Source of the DNA: Hexactinellida sp. DTS-2022 | Taxonomy: Eukaryota > Porifera > Hexactinellida | Direction: 5' to 3' | Length of the DNA stretch: 64,000 bases | NCBI GenBank assembly: GCA_028753945.1 | Contig: JAPNXP010000012.1 | Coordinates: forward strand, 4,672,501-4,736,500 | Shown here: piece after piece, positions 22,226 through 32,989 of the stretch | How positions within the stretch are numbered: the first letter of the stretch is position 1 | Layout: each line of letters begins with the position of its first letter | Program-made: the position numbers and the translations under genes | Notes under the pieces: model-generated | The model's input: only the letters and a program-made list of their open reading frames with translations | The model's database searches: none | What the model was told of the DNA's origin: nothing

Positions 22226-23812
22226 GTATTATTCTTGTTTATTCTCTACTTTAATTTGTATGTTTGTTTCGCGACGGATAGTAATAGTACTCGTTTATAG
22301 GATCATTTTGAATTTTCATCAATAAGTTTGCTCATTATGTTAGACAACAGTAACCAGAACAACATAATTTATTCATTTTCGAATTTATAAATGCGAAATT
22401 CTGAATTAGCATACTTTCCGAGTTTGCCGAATTAAAACTAGCTAATCTAACTTGATGATTAATCGTGATTTGTGACCCAGGTTCACATCTGTAACCTAGA
22501 GATACCTGTCCTGAAAATTGGGCTTAATAGAACTGTTCTGTGGAGAGGATACAGACCAAAATACCAAGCAATAAGATTAGAACTGGGCCACTATACTATA
22601 GTATAGTCGGCACAGTAAAAACAGATAACTAACAAGTAGTCATTTTAATGAGGGTCACTACGTAGTTGGCACAGTTGTAATTTTTTTCTATTTTTATTCT
22701 ATATCTCATTCATCATTCAGATCCCTGACACCACGCAGGTAATTGTTTATTTAGGGAATTTAGTAAACATAACTTCACACAGATCTGAAATATATTGTTA
22801 GCGAAGTTTTAAAATAATTAAGCCGAAATCAGATTTAAGTAAATAATTCTATAAATACAATTAGTACGAATATCAGTGGACCGTCAAAATGCGTTTGCCT
22901 TATCCGGAATCTTATTTATCAAATATCATTTGTATCGAAAAGGCTTTGAAGTGAACTGAAATAGGAAATAGTGTTCGTATTAACCGGAAATTCGTATTAA
23001 TCGTGTTCGTACTACGAGGTACTACTACTGTAATCTGGAGTAGTCTAAATGTTGTTAAAATATTTACGACGAGTTTCCATTAGAAACGAGACTTTATTCT
23101 TGATTTTATTAGGACGAGCCCATACACTACCCGCCCATGTGCCTCCCCCTATACTCCTCTTAACATTTCGTGAGACTTGAGATATATTTATTTCTCAACA
23201 GAACATCTTTATTATTCAAGGTTGCAATTGATTAGTCCTGTTCGGTTGGACCAAATACTATTTTGCAAATACTACTTATAATAAAACCACATTAATACGA
23301 CTACTAATGAGCCGTCAAGATTTTTGTTTACCTTATCCAAATTCGTATTAACCGGTATCACTGAGAACCTTTGTAGGATCCAAAAATTGTGTTCACACTA
23401 GCCGAAAACTCTTATTAACAGTGTTCGTACTAAGGAGTTCTCCTCTAATTTCCGAATATCGTTCGGTATTTGGTTGGGAAGTTAATATATCGGTTTACCT
23501 ATTCTAAAAAGGGTATTAAATCTAAACACCTGCGGTTTTATCACGAGAGAGAATTTTTTAGACCTCTACAAACACAGCCTAGGGCTCCCAGTCCCCCCAG
23601 GAGCCTGCTCCCTAGGTGAGCAAATTATCAAGGCTTCTAAGAAGGTATGCCTTTACATTTATTTTGATATTTTATTATATACGTACATCAATTTTGAATA
23701 ATTCACAGCATGATGTAGTATAACTTGCATTAGTTAATTCTATTATATAAATACTGACAGTATCTATGATTCACCGTGATCATGTAACCCCACTTGCGAT
23801 AGTAGTACTTAG
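22074..23812 (+). repeat. Large tandem duplication, copy 1
   Basis: This segment matches 24470-26291 in the same orientation, nearly identical from about 22220 on. It includes the exon-like frame, a CAGT/TA MITE (22858-23030) and a hAT-MITE fragment near 23218. The two copies differ by short indels and by a GC-rich patch (23570-23625), replaced in copy 2 by a longer AT-rich stretch. Confidence 0.85.
22858..23030. mobile_element. CAGT/TA-type MITE, copy in first duplicate
   Basis: It is flanked by TA on both sides and ends GGTACTACTACTG. It lacks about 10 bp at its left end that copy 25248-25430 retains. It shares GCCTTATCCGGAAT and CGTATTAACCGG with the element in the BAIAP3 intron. Confidence 0.65.
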
Positions 23813-24469
23813 TACATGCGATTATATGTTTGGACTTTATTTTTATAGGTCTAAAAGCCCAAAGAAACGAGGTGGACCTATTTGTCAATATTACCTAATT
23901 CTCTCTACTATAGTGACAAAGAAAATTAACTTAAGTTAATAATACATAATACGTATGATTTAATGCCTTATACTATAGTATAATGAATTACTTGTTTTAT
24001 CTACGACCGTGCCAAATTTTAACTTCCGTCCGGATTTATTTATTTTCTTCTCGACATACTAATATATTAGTTGCAGACACATATGAACCGCTGTTCATAC
24101 ATACTATATCAATTTATATTGTCTTGTACTTTATAAATAATAAATACAATAACATGTATAATATATTGGGAATTGCATTGTGGTTCTCTTAATTTATTGA
24201 ATAGTAACCTTTATTCTTTAATTTTGAAGTACGTACTATAATATTTATCAATTTATAATTGAGAGAAAATCCCGACGCCGTCCGTTTCCTAAAAGTTCTT
24301 GATTATATAAATGTAGTTCATATTAATCATATACAGTCTTAAATCGAGATTATATATTCTATTTTCATCACGTTTTACTGTGTCTACTACGACCAGTATT
24401 TAAATACATTTCTTAGGGATTTCGTCTGCTTGATAATAAACGGATCATGACTAATTACAAAAGCCCCCC
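23813..24469. other. Spacer between the duplicates, no gene seen
   Basis: AT-rich; only a weak 69-codon frame is present and nothing in it is recognisable. Confidence 0.45.
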
Positions 24470-26291
24470 TATGGACGATATTTCGAGTGGTGGAAATTTT
24501 ATTCGCACGGAACCAAATGGCGACAGCCGTCATGGTTAATATGGCAGCCGTTGCCTTTGGCGTGCCAACCCTTGGGGACGGGGAGGGGGTAATGGGTCCA
24601 CTTTGTGGTAAGGACTATTCTTGTTTATTCTCTACTTTAATTTGTTTGTTTGTTTCGCGACGGATAATTATAGTACCTACTCGTTTATAGATTCATTTAG
24701 AATTTTCATCAATTTGTTTGCTCATTATGTTAGACAACAGCAACAAGAACAACATAAAATATTCATTTTCGAATTTATAAATGCGAAATTCGGAATTAGC
24801 ATACTTTCCGAGTTTGCCGAATTAAAACTAGCTAATCTAACTTGATGATTAATCGTGATTTGTGACCCAGGTTCACATCTGTAACCTAGAGATACCTGTC
24901 CTGAAAATTTTGGCTTAATAGAACTGTTCTGTGGAGAGGACACAGACCAAAATACCAAGCAATAGATTAGAACTGGGCCACTATACTATAGTATAGTCGG
25001 CACAGTAAAAATAGATAACTAACAAGCAGTCATTTTAATGAGGGTCACTACGTAGTTGGCACAGTTGTAATTTTTTTCTATTTTTATTCTATATCTCATT
25101 CATCATTCAGATCCCTGACACCACGCAGGTAATTGTTTATTTAGGGAATTTAGTAAACATAACTTCACACAGATCTGAAATATATTGTTTACGAAGTTTT
25201 AAAATAAAAAAGCCGAAATCAGATTTAAGTAAATAATTCTATAAATACAATAGAACTTCGTTAGTACGAATATCAGTGGACCGTCAAAATGCGTTTGCCT
25301 TATCCGGAATCGTATTTATCAAATATCATTTGTATCGAAAAGGCTTTGAAGTGAACTGAAATAGGAAATAGTGTTCGTATTAACCGGAAATTCGTATTAA
25401 TCGTGTTCGTACTACGAGGTACTACTACTGTAATCTGGAGTAGTTTAAATGTTGTTAAAATATTTACGACGAGTTTCCATTAGAAACGAGACTTTATTCT
25501 TGATTTTATTAGGACGAGCCCATACACTACCCGCCCATGTGCCTCCCCCTATACTCCTCTTAACATTTCGTGAGACTTGAGTTATATTTATTTCTCAACA
25601 GAACATCTTTATTATTCAAGGTTGCAATTGATTAGTCCTGTTCGGTTGGACCAAATACTATTTTGCAAATACTACTTATAATAAAACCACGTTAATACGA
25701 CTACTAATGAGCCGTCAAGATTTTTGTTTACCTTATCCAAATTCGTATTAACCGGTATCACTGAAAATCCTTTGTAGGATCCAAAAATTGTGTTCACACT
25801 AGCCGAAAACTCGTATTAACAGTGTTCGTACTAAGGAGTTACTCCTCTAATTTCCGAATATCGTTCGGTATTTGGTTGGGAAGTTAATATATCGGTTTAC
25901 CTATTCTAAAAACGGTATTAAATCTAAAAACGATTATGATAACTATTCGGTCAACCGAATATCACTATTGAATAAATTGAAAAACTACGTATTCGGTTAG
26001 AATCCAGTTAGATTATACTTTATTTGTGCGGTTTTATCATGAGAGATAATTTTTAGATTACTACAAACACCCAAGGCACCACCAAGTCCCATAGGTGCTC
26101 TCCAGGTGAGCAAATTATCAAGGCTTCTAAGAAGGTATGTCTTTACATTTATTTTGATATTTTCTTATACACGTACATCAATTTTGAATAATTCACAGCA
26201 TGATGTACATTAATTAATTATATTATATAAATACTGACAGTATCTATGATTCACCGTGATCATGTAACCCCACTTGCGATAGTAGTACTTA
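24470..26291 (+). repeat. Large tandem duplication, copy 2
   Basis: The partner of 22074-23812. It carries the shorter exon-like frame (24487-24606), the complete MITE at 25248-25430 and an extra stretch with ATTCGGTCAACCGAATA near 25940-25960. The shared segment GTGAGCAAATTATCAAGGCT near 26105 (23617 in copy 1) is conserved. Confidence 0.85.
25248..25430. mobile_element. CAGT/TA-type MITE, fuller copy
   Basis: 183 bp between TA dinucleotides (25246-25247 and 25431-25432). The left end is CAATAGAACTTCGTTAGTAC; the right end is GGTACTACTACTG after TTCGTACTACGA. It belongs to the same family as 5141-5290 and 60411-60603. Confidence 0.7.
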
Positions 26292-27876
26292 GAGTTTAGG
26301 TCCAATATCATCACTAGTTTTACTATCCCTGCGATTAACCCTATTGAGTTATTAAAAAGTGTAGAAAACAGTACTAATACTGTTTTCTGCCCCCCGATAA
26401 AACGGATCATATTGGCACTATGCTCGGGGAAAGGTACTGGATATGTTCCAAGTGTGTCCGTTCTATTTTAGAATAGCCCTGAGGGATCGAGCCAATACTG
26501 TAGTTTATTTACTAAGAAAATTTAAATTGTCCTACAAACAGATTGAGGTCATGATTATTAATCTCAAAAGTAGTGATTTACTAAAAAATAATTTGGGAGC
26601 ACACAAATAGAAAACTACGTTATTACATCTATCAATAAACGTCAATGACACTAAGAGACTCCTTAGTAAAAAAGTAAACGTCTTATAATTTGAAGGTTTA
26701 CATCAAGCGCCATTTGTGTAAATTTAGGAAAGTTACTGTAATACAAACTATTTTATTACAAGTACTAAATGTGGTATAATCATCATTAACAACAATTATG
26801 ATCTAAACAAATAAATACCACATAATGACTTGAAACTTAATGTCACTAGCTATAAATACAGGAAATTAAAAAACAAATTATTCGCTCCACACCTATATCT
26901 CATTAATTATTAAATTATTTGATTGTTAATTTTTGAATCATAACTACATGATAGTTACTTACTTTTTGCTAGATGGATATAGATCTACAAGATTTTATTA
27001 ATTTTGACGTTTAGGGGCACAGGAGGCGCAGGCGACGTTCTCGGGTAGGAGGAGCCTGGACCAGGAAGTCCAGGCTCCTGGATATTTTAGAATTAATAAT
27101 CAGGTAATAACCACTTAATTGAGGGTTTTTTCTAATTTAATTGAGCTTTTTTAAATAACCTTTTTCTTTTAGACAGTATTAAAGTAACCATTAAAACAAA
27201 TAGATGAACTCTTGCGTTTTTTCTTTTTTTGTTAGAAAGGCTTACACTCACGGGGAGTTGTATAATGGTACTCAATTATGTTTAATTCGAACCCCTAGCC
27301 TCTTATATGCTAGATTGAAAAGAACTACCCTTATGATGCAGCTGAAACGAACTACCCTTAGTAAACAAATATAACTATCTTGCATGATATGTCTGTTTAT
27401 TGTACAAGTATTAAATCAATCTTTCTACGCATCCCACAAATTTTAATCCCGTTCTACTACTAGATCATAATCTATGTTAATTAAGCGGTCTTATTCTCAC
27501 CTTTAAACTATTATTATGCAGAGATTAAATCCAGAATGAATAGATTTCTTTGAATTATTAAATTACTTTTTTTATAATACAATTTACTGAAATAATTAAT
27601 TGCGTATAATTTACCAACCACATGTTGCACTTTGAGCTAACAAGTAAACCTTTAATATAGCTGAACGAGCTACCCTTTAAGAAATAATTTAGCTATTATT
27701 TAACTAATAATTATAATTAATAACTATTGAGTAATGAAAATTAACTTACATAACATAATTTCCCAAACTAATTACAGTATCTAATCACAATCCAAAATGA
27801 ATTTAGCCGCGTTATTAAGTAATAGTATGTAATTCACTAGCCAATTATTAATGTGACTGCTTTTTGGGGAGGAAAA
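26292..27876. other. AT-rich spacer with two perfect short hairpins
   Basis: No gene is seen. Perfect inverted repeats lie at 26363-26388 (11-bp arms AGAAAACAGTA, 4-base loop) and 27050-27079 (12-bp arms AGGAGCCTGGAC, 6-base loop). The second sits in a GC-rich island, 27013-27080, that stands out from its surroundings and is followed by a GTAATA donor-like site. Confidence 0.5.
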
Positions 27877-27993
27877 GGCCGCGAAGCGGCCGTTAATTGT
27901 ATCACGTAGTGACTAACACGAACGAACAAAAGTCGCTTCGCGACTTTTGTGAGAGAGTGATCCGTCGCGAAGCGACCGAGACCAAAGGTCTCG
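27877..27993 (-). mobile_element. Hairpin-head repeat, diverged copy 3 (head only)
   Basis: On the reverse strand this has the same chain of hairpins as 13793-13865: CGAGACC/TTT/GGTCTCG (27977-27993), GTCGC/TTC/GCGAC (27964-27976), an extra 10-bp stem (27927-27949), TCAC/TAC/GTGA (27902-27912) and GGCCGC/TTC/GCGGCC (27877-27891). Stems stay paired although sequences differ from copy 1. The tandem units and tail of the family are not present next to it. Confidence 0.7.
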
Positions 27994-28060
27994 TTTCATT
28001 AAAACTACGTATACTATACCTTGGATACGATTTTTACCATTCTTCATTGTACATTTTTAG

Positions 28061-28234
28061 ATTCATCGGCACCTGAGACGGAAACACGAGGTATCTGCCA
28101 AGTCCGAAGCGGGAAAGGAGATCGCATCCTTGTCGAAATTAGGAAGAATTGTAATTCAAGCAGGACATTTTGCGGAAGATCCTGAAAGGCAGATAATTGA
28201 TGAAGAGCCCAATGTAATTATTAAGGAAATATGA
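28061..28234 (+). other. Exon-like frame, possible BED-type finger end
   Basis: A pyrimidine-rich acceptor (ACATTTTTAG) precedes a 57-codon frame ending at TGA 28232-28234. It starts IHRHLRRKHEVSAKSEAGKE; the HLRRKHE block resembles the His end of BED zinc fingers found in hAT transposases. No upstream Cys-containing exon was found, so this may be a last exon or a remnant. Confidence 0.3.
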
Positions 28235-29518
28235 GTCATTACATTGCATTCTTGCAATCAAGAGGGATGATATAGGGAAATACTTACAAGGTATAGGTAT
28301 ACGCCCAAACTGTGTTAAGTTTGGGTGGAAATCTTCAATCACTGAAAGATAGAAACGAAATCTTCATGAGATGCTCCTCTGTCAATCAAAGTCTACATTT
28401 CTGAGAAAGTATTGGGCTCTAAGATATTTTATTATTAATGAACTGGATTTTTTCAACTAAAAAGCACATACGCATTTCTTTTTGTATTACATTACCTTAA
28501 ACATTGTAACAAATTCACTTTCAAATTACAGAACAGATTTTTATTTTGCAATAATTAATAGTTTCAGACAGAATAGATTCTTGTATTCTACATTAAAATC
28601 ATTTATTAAAACTTGATAATAGCAAGTCTAATTAGGTTCCTATAATAATTCCCCTTAGGGGCTGGAATTTCCGGCGAGGCCCTTTTGCTCCCCAACAGGC
28701 TGTTTAGTTTCCCTTAGGTACTTTTGTTTCCCCTTAAGACTTTCTGGTTCATCTTAGGTCCTTTTGTTCCCCTTAACCTCTTTTGTTTTCCCACCTTTTT
28801 TTTCTCTTATTCTTTACTTTTCTCCGTTTTTATTCCACATTTCTTTAAATTGGTCTTATTTCTTAATTACAATGGCTTTTCGATTCTTATTTTATCTTGT
28901 TTCAAATTCAATTGCAATTTGTTATTCTTTTCTTCATATACAGCAGTCTTTTAATTTTCAAATTGATCATTTATTTGTTACGCATATGCAAAATGCTTTT
29001 ATTTCCTTTGTTTTCTCTTAGGCCTTTTTAATTCCCTTTTGGTCCTTCTGTTTCACAAATAAACACACAAACAACAATCGAGTTTATTACATATTATAAT
29101 ATTATTAATAAATTTACTGACTTTAATTAGCTGAAGTCATATCATATATTTGCTACTTCAGTTACTGGTAACTGGTCAGTTACCAGTAACTCAGCTCCAT
29201 ATAAGTAATCTGAGTTTCATAATATAGATTATTGTAACATTAACAAAAAACAATTTTCCACTGTATCTTGAGTCTTGAATTTTGGAACCAAATTGCAATT
29301 TAAGAGTAATAATACGTACACTCACGTTTATCAAAATGCAAAACTATATTCTAGCCTTAAACCTGACTGGGGATGGGATCTTTTTATAATTTAAACAAAA
29401 CAAAGGAGAAGTTACATAAAAAGAGGGTTTGTGAAACAATGTTACTAATTAATATACAAGTTAGTCTGGATTAACAAACATTAAATAAATAAGATAATGA
29501 TATACGTGTATAACAACA
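28235..29518. other. Spacer, pyrimidine-rich block and palindrome
   Basis: 28650-29050 is T/C-rich with loose repeats of CCTTTTGTTCCCCTTA. A tail-like CAAACAACAATCGAG near 29068-29082 matches the end of the hairpin-head repeats. A perfect palindrome with 15-bp arms (AGTTACTGGTAACTG) and a 2-base spacer lies at 29160-29191. No gene is seen. Confidence 0.5.
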
Positions 29519-30706
29519 TTAATTGAAGTTTAAAGCGTAAATTTGAAGATTGAGAGTGTTGTCAACAATAACCCCAAGTTCTTTCAAATCATTCAGGTCA
29601 AATTTAGCAATCCTGTGTTGACTAATATCTGCAAATAAAACAAATTCTTTAATTTGGTGCAACTCTAAATTTGTCCTTTTATTCAATGTGCAAAACTTCT
29701 TGCCAATTGGATTTATTATAAATGTCCAGAACTTAAAAGATAGGTTGCCACTGTTCTTAAAGAAAACTGATATTTCTAGTGTCTGACCTCTTGTGATTGT
29801 ATATTTCGGTTGGAATACTTTTGAGGAGGGCGGAACCTTAAAAGAAGGACCTTCAATGTTCCGAGCACAATATCTAATAGGTAGATTCCAAATAAGGCTC
29901 AGGGTGTAACCAGCCATTTCGCTAAACCGAATTGCTTGACCCGTCAAATTTTCAATTTTGTTTCTCATTTGTTTCATTTCTAATCGCAAATGAATTAAGT
30001 TATGCTCTTCATTGTGTTCAGCTCGATCCCTCAAAAGCATCCTACAATCGCAACCGAATGCTACGAAATCGCATACAATTTCTGTAAAATCACATACTTC
30101 GATGTGATCTGCTAAATCACATCTTGCTAGTACCAGCTGGCATCTTTCATTGGTACATTCAATCGGGTAGCGGAGGCAAATTGCACAGTGTGTATCCATA
30201 TGTTTGAATATGAAATAGGTTTGACAGTATTGGCACTGAACTTCGCGCATTCTACAATATGATTCTTTATGTTCTGGGAGCAAACAGCTTTTCATCACAG
30301 ACCCACAATTTAGATCACATATTTTTTTGAACATTTCACATGCTGCTACATGTTCCTCGACTTGTACTAATTTCCCCTCCCATCTACATTTCATTTCCCC
30401 TCTTTCGACTCTCAAAGTGGTTGGACAAATAACACCCATGTTTAGTATAGGTTGGGATAAATGAGGCAATGGTATTGGCTGGACCCTTTTACAACAACCG
30501 CTACACGTTATAAATAATGGGTTGCCGACACCACAAGGGTCCTTCATAATTCCATCACACACTCCACAGCTAACTATATTGTTTGTGAATTCATTTAAAG
30601 CCTCTGACAAGATTTCCTTTTTATATCCCCAGTACTTTCCTTCTCTAGATACAAACACTAAATCTTCCACAGTATCAGGTATTATAGTATCATCAATTTG
30701 TGACAC
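29519..30706 (-). CDS. TRAF-like protein (RING-like, TRAF zinc fingers, MATH-like end)
   Basis: About 395 residues. The N-terminal Cys-rich part (CGVCDGIMKDPCGVG, then CSGCC) looks like a degenerate RING. TRAF-type fingers follow (CRMREVQCQYCQTYFIFKH, CDFTEIVCDFVAFGC), then a short coiled coil (LEMKQMRNKIENL) and a C-terminal MATH/TRAF-C-like fold. TRAFs relay receptor signals, often as ubiquitin ligases. The frame opens at a GTG (30706) with no in-frame ATG nearby; AAAATAG just upstream can act as a splice acceptor, so a short 5' exon with the true start is likely missing. The zinc ligands of the RING are incomplete, so ligase activity is uncertain. Confidence 0.75.
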   Translation of the reverse strand: MSQIDDTIIPDTVEDLVFVSREGKYWGYKKEILSEALNEFTNNIVSCGVCDGIMKDPCGVGNPLFITCSGCCKRVQPIPLPHLSQPILNMGVICPTTLRVERGEMKCRWEGKLVQVEEHVAACEMFKKICDLNCGSVMKSCLLPEHKESYCRMREVQCQYCQTYFIFKHMDTHCAICLRYPIECTNERCQLVLARCDLADHIEVCDFTEIVCDFVAFGCDCRMLLRDRAEHNEEHNLIHLRLEMKQMRNKIENLTGQAIRFSEMAGYTLSLIWNLPIRYCARNIEGPSFKVPPSSKVFQPKYTITRGQTLEISVFFKNSGNLSFKFWTFIINPIGKKFCTLNKRTNLELHQIKEFVLFADISQHRIAKFDLNDLKELGVIVDNTLNLQIYALNFN

Positions 30707-30761
30707 ATCTTGCCTATTTTAATAAAGCAAAATTAATAATTTAGGGTTTGCAATGAGACTT

Positions 30762-30907
30762 CATAGGCGTAGCACGCGGACCGGTTGGTCCGGCCATGGC
30801 CGGACCAGAATTCATTTATTCTACTATATTATATAGGAGGGTCCGGTTTTGGCCGGACCACTTTAACTGTTTGGCCGGAGTGTTTTCAGAGCGGTGCGAC
30901 GCCCGTG
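30762..30907. mobile_element. Probable MITE with GGCCGGACC arms
   Basis: A GC-rich fold-back stretch in AT-rich DNA: CATAGGCGTAGCACG at the left, GTGCGACGCCCGTG at the right, and internal inverted copies of GTCCGG...GGCCGGACC. The ends are imperfect and the superfamily is not certain. Confidence 0.5.
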
Positions 30908-31965
30908 AGTTGGATTCGCTTATAATGAAATCTCTTTATTTTAACAAAATTTTCGTGCCTTGAATGTTCATAATAAAAGAACCCGATTCTCTCTGCTTAT
31001 ACAAATGATGTAATGCTGCAATATGATTGTACAAATAAAAACTGTCCTTAGATCGTAGGGTCTTTTTCAGACATTTATTACTATCAAACACAATAAATAT
31101 GTTTCCCCTTTAAGAGCAATACTCCATAAACTGTCTTAAGATCTCACAGATCTACGGAAAAAAGTAAAAAACATTACGATCTTTAACTTTTATTTAACTT
31201 ACGTAGTACAAGTAGTATGTGTGCTAGATCGTAGTCGTTCAGTTGTTATTCCAAGTTCGGGCAATCTTTGTGCCATCAACAAATCAATCAAATAATAAGT
31301 AATTAACGTAAATCCTACAATGGCTAATTTAGTTCATATTTCCTATATGTATTAGTTACTGTATTGATATTATGGTATTACTTAAGAATTATTAAAATGC
31401 TTATATGGTATTATTATATTTTGGAATAAAAATCATATATTATTATGCTAATTAATCTAATGGGCGTAAATACACTCCAAATTTGAACTGTCGATATGTA
31501 GTGAATGGTAAATTTTAATTGTTAAGTATAGTATATTTTATAAAATTGTTATTACAAGCGGTTTACTAGTTTCCGATTCCGATGGGCATTGGTCAACAAC
31601 TTTGGACTTATCTAATGTAACGTGTACAAACTATACGGCATATTATACACTATGAATGTGCCGACTATACTATATTATAGTGGCCCAGCTCAGTATTGGT
31701 CTTAGTGCTTTTTCACTATCTTCTTGAAGTTCATTACTGTTATCAGTTATATATTACAAGATAACTATAGTTTGTAATTTAGTATACCAAAGGAGCCGAA
31801 ATTAATCAAATTATAATCTCAAATTGGTCAGTACAACCAAGTTAGAGGGTGCCTTGGGAGATAAAATCTGAGGCTCTACACTACAGTTCTTTTCGCGGCC
31901 TGTTAAATTTAATTATTAATTAATTAATCTTAGATCAGTTGCATTAGTTTATTCACTCCAGTTGA
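30908..31965. other. AT-rich spacer, no gene seen
   Basis: Only short ORFs. It includes the 5' region of UNC50; TTCACTCCAG at 31951-31960 just before the start codon is acceptor-like. Confidence 0.5.
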
Positions 31966-32712
31966 ATGAGTCGCATACCACTGCCAGCAGTCTGTAAGGC
32001 TGTCTCCTTCCCCCCCAACATACCCACATACTTGCGTCGCGTGTACAGATACCAACACATGGACTTCGAGTACGCCTTTTGGCAGATGTCCTGTCTCCTC
32101 TTCTCCCCATCTAAGCTCTACAAACAGTTTCAGTTCAACAAGCAAACCAAGTCTAAATGGGCGCGTGACGACCCAGCCTTTCTTGTGCTGCTCTCACTCG
32201 CTCTCTGCATCAGCTCTGTAGTGTTTGCTGTTGTTCTTAGACTGTCAGTCTTCGGGTTTTTCAAATTCATACTCTACGTTATATTCGTAGACTGCATTGG
32301 CATGGGTCTAGTCATTGGGACCCTCTTTTGGGCCTTGTTTCGTAGGTTCCACCCTGCTGCTGGTGTGGAGTGGGCATATGCTTTCGATGTGCATCTAAAC
32401 GCGTTCACACCTCTCCTACTGATTGCTCACGGCCTCTTGCTGTGTCTCTTCAAACTCGTGTGTCAGCCCTACATCCTATCCACGCTTCTCGGGAACACTC
32501 TCTGGGTGTTTGCTCTCTTCTACTACATCTACATAACATTCCTAGGCTACTCAGCAGTCTCTCCCACCCGGGCAACCGTATTTATCCTATACGCAGCCCT
32601 GCCTCTCGTCTTATTATATCTAATTTCAATTCCACTGAATTTGAACCTGACCGTTGGTCTGTATACATTCTATGCCAGAAGAGTAGGTCACTCCTCTTTT
32701 GTAGCATATTGA
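31966..32712 (+). CDS. UNC50: UNC50 Golgi membrane protein
   Basis: 248 residues in one exon, about the family length (259 in human as I recall). Diagnostic blocks are HMDFEYAFWQM, ARDDPAFLVLL, VEWAYAFDVHLNAF, GNTLWVFALFYYIYITFLGY and a short Arg-rich end. It has about five membrane segments. UNC50 is an inner-nuclear/Golgi membrane protein needed for trafficking of some nicotinic acetylcholine receptors and related to yeast GMH1. The ATG at 31966 is followed at once by conserved-type sequence. An AATAAA lies at about 32739, 27 bp past the stop. Confidence 0.95.
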   Translation: MSRIPLPAVCKAVSFPPNIPTYLRRVYRYQHMDFEYAFWQMSCLLFSPSKLYKQFQFNKQTKSKWARDDPAFLVLLSLALCISSVVFAVVLRLSVFGFFKFILYVIFVDCIGMGLVIGTLFWALFRRFHPAAGVEWAYAFDVHLNAFTPLLLIAHGLLLCLFKLVCQPYILSTLLGNTLWVFALFYYIYITFLGYSAVSPTRATVFILYAALPLVLLYLISIPLNLNLTVGLYTFYARRVGHSSFVAY

Positions 32713-32989
32713 CTGGTCGTGTGATCATTTGTATTTATTGAATAAAGCATGTTGGCATCAAATTAGGTTTATTATTTAGCGAGGGTTATAATTAGTGCCT
32801 CTTGTGAAGTTAATGTTTTCATTGTAATCTATTGGAGAGACTAAACTGGCGAATAGGCAGTTAGCTGAGATACGATTGGCTACTGGGCACTGATTCGTTA
32901 TTCTACAATGTACTTACTGTATATAAAATTATTTTATTTTCATATTTCAAAATTGATTCTGAGTATTTATTACTTCCTAACTGAATAGA

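Noticed and set aside
22074-26291. The two direct repeats read as paired ends of one larger element
   Set aside because: The stretch between them (about 650 bp) has no coding or element-like content and the copies contain host-like MITEs at matching places; a tandem segmental duplication is simpler.
27240-27310. tRNA-like stretch containing GGGGTTCGAATT on the minus strand
   Set aside because: No acceptor stem or matching A box could be fitted.
28724-29021. Phe/Leu-rich membrane-like frames
   Set aside because: They are translations of a T/C-rich loose repeat with no start context or homology.
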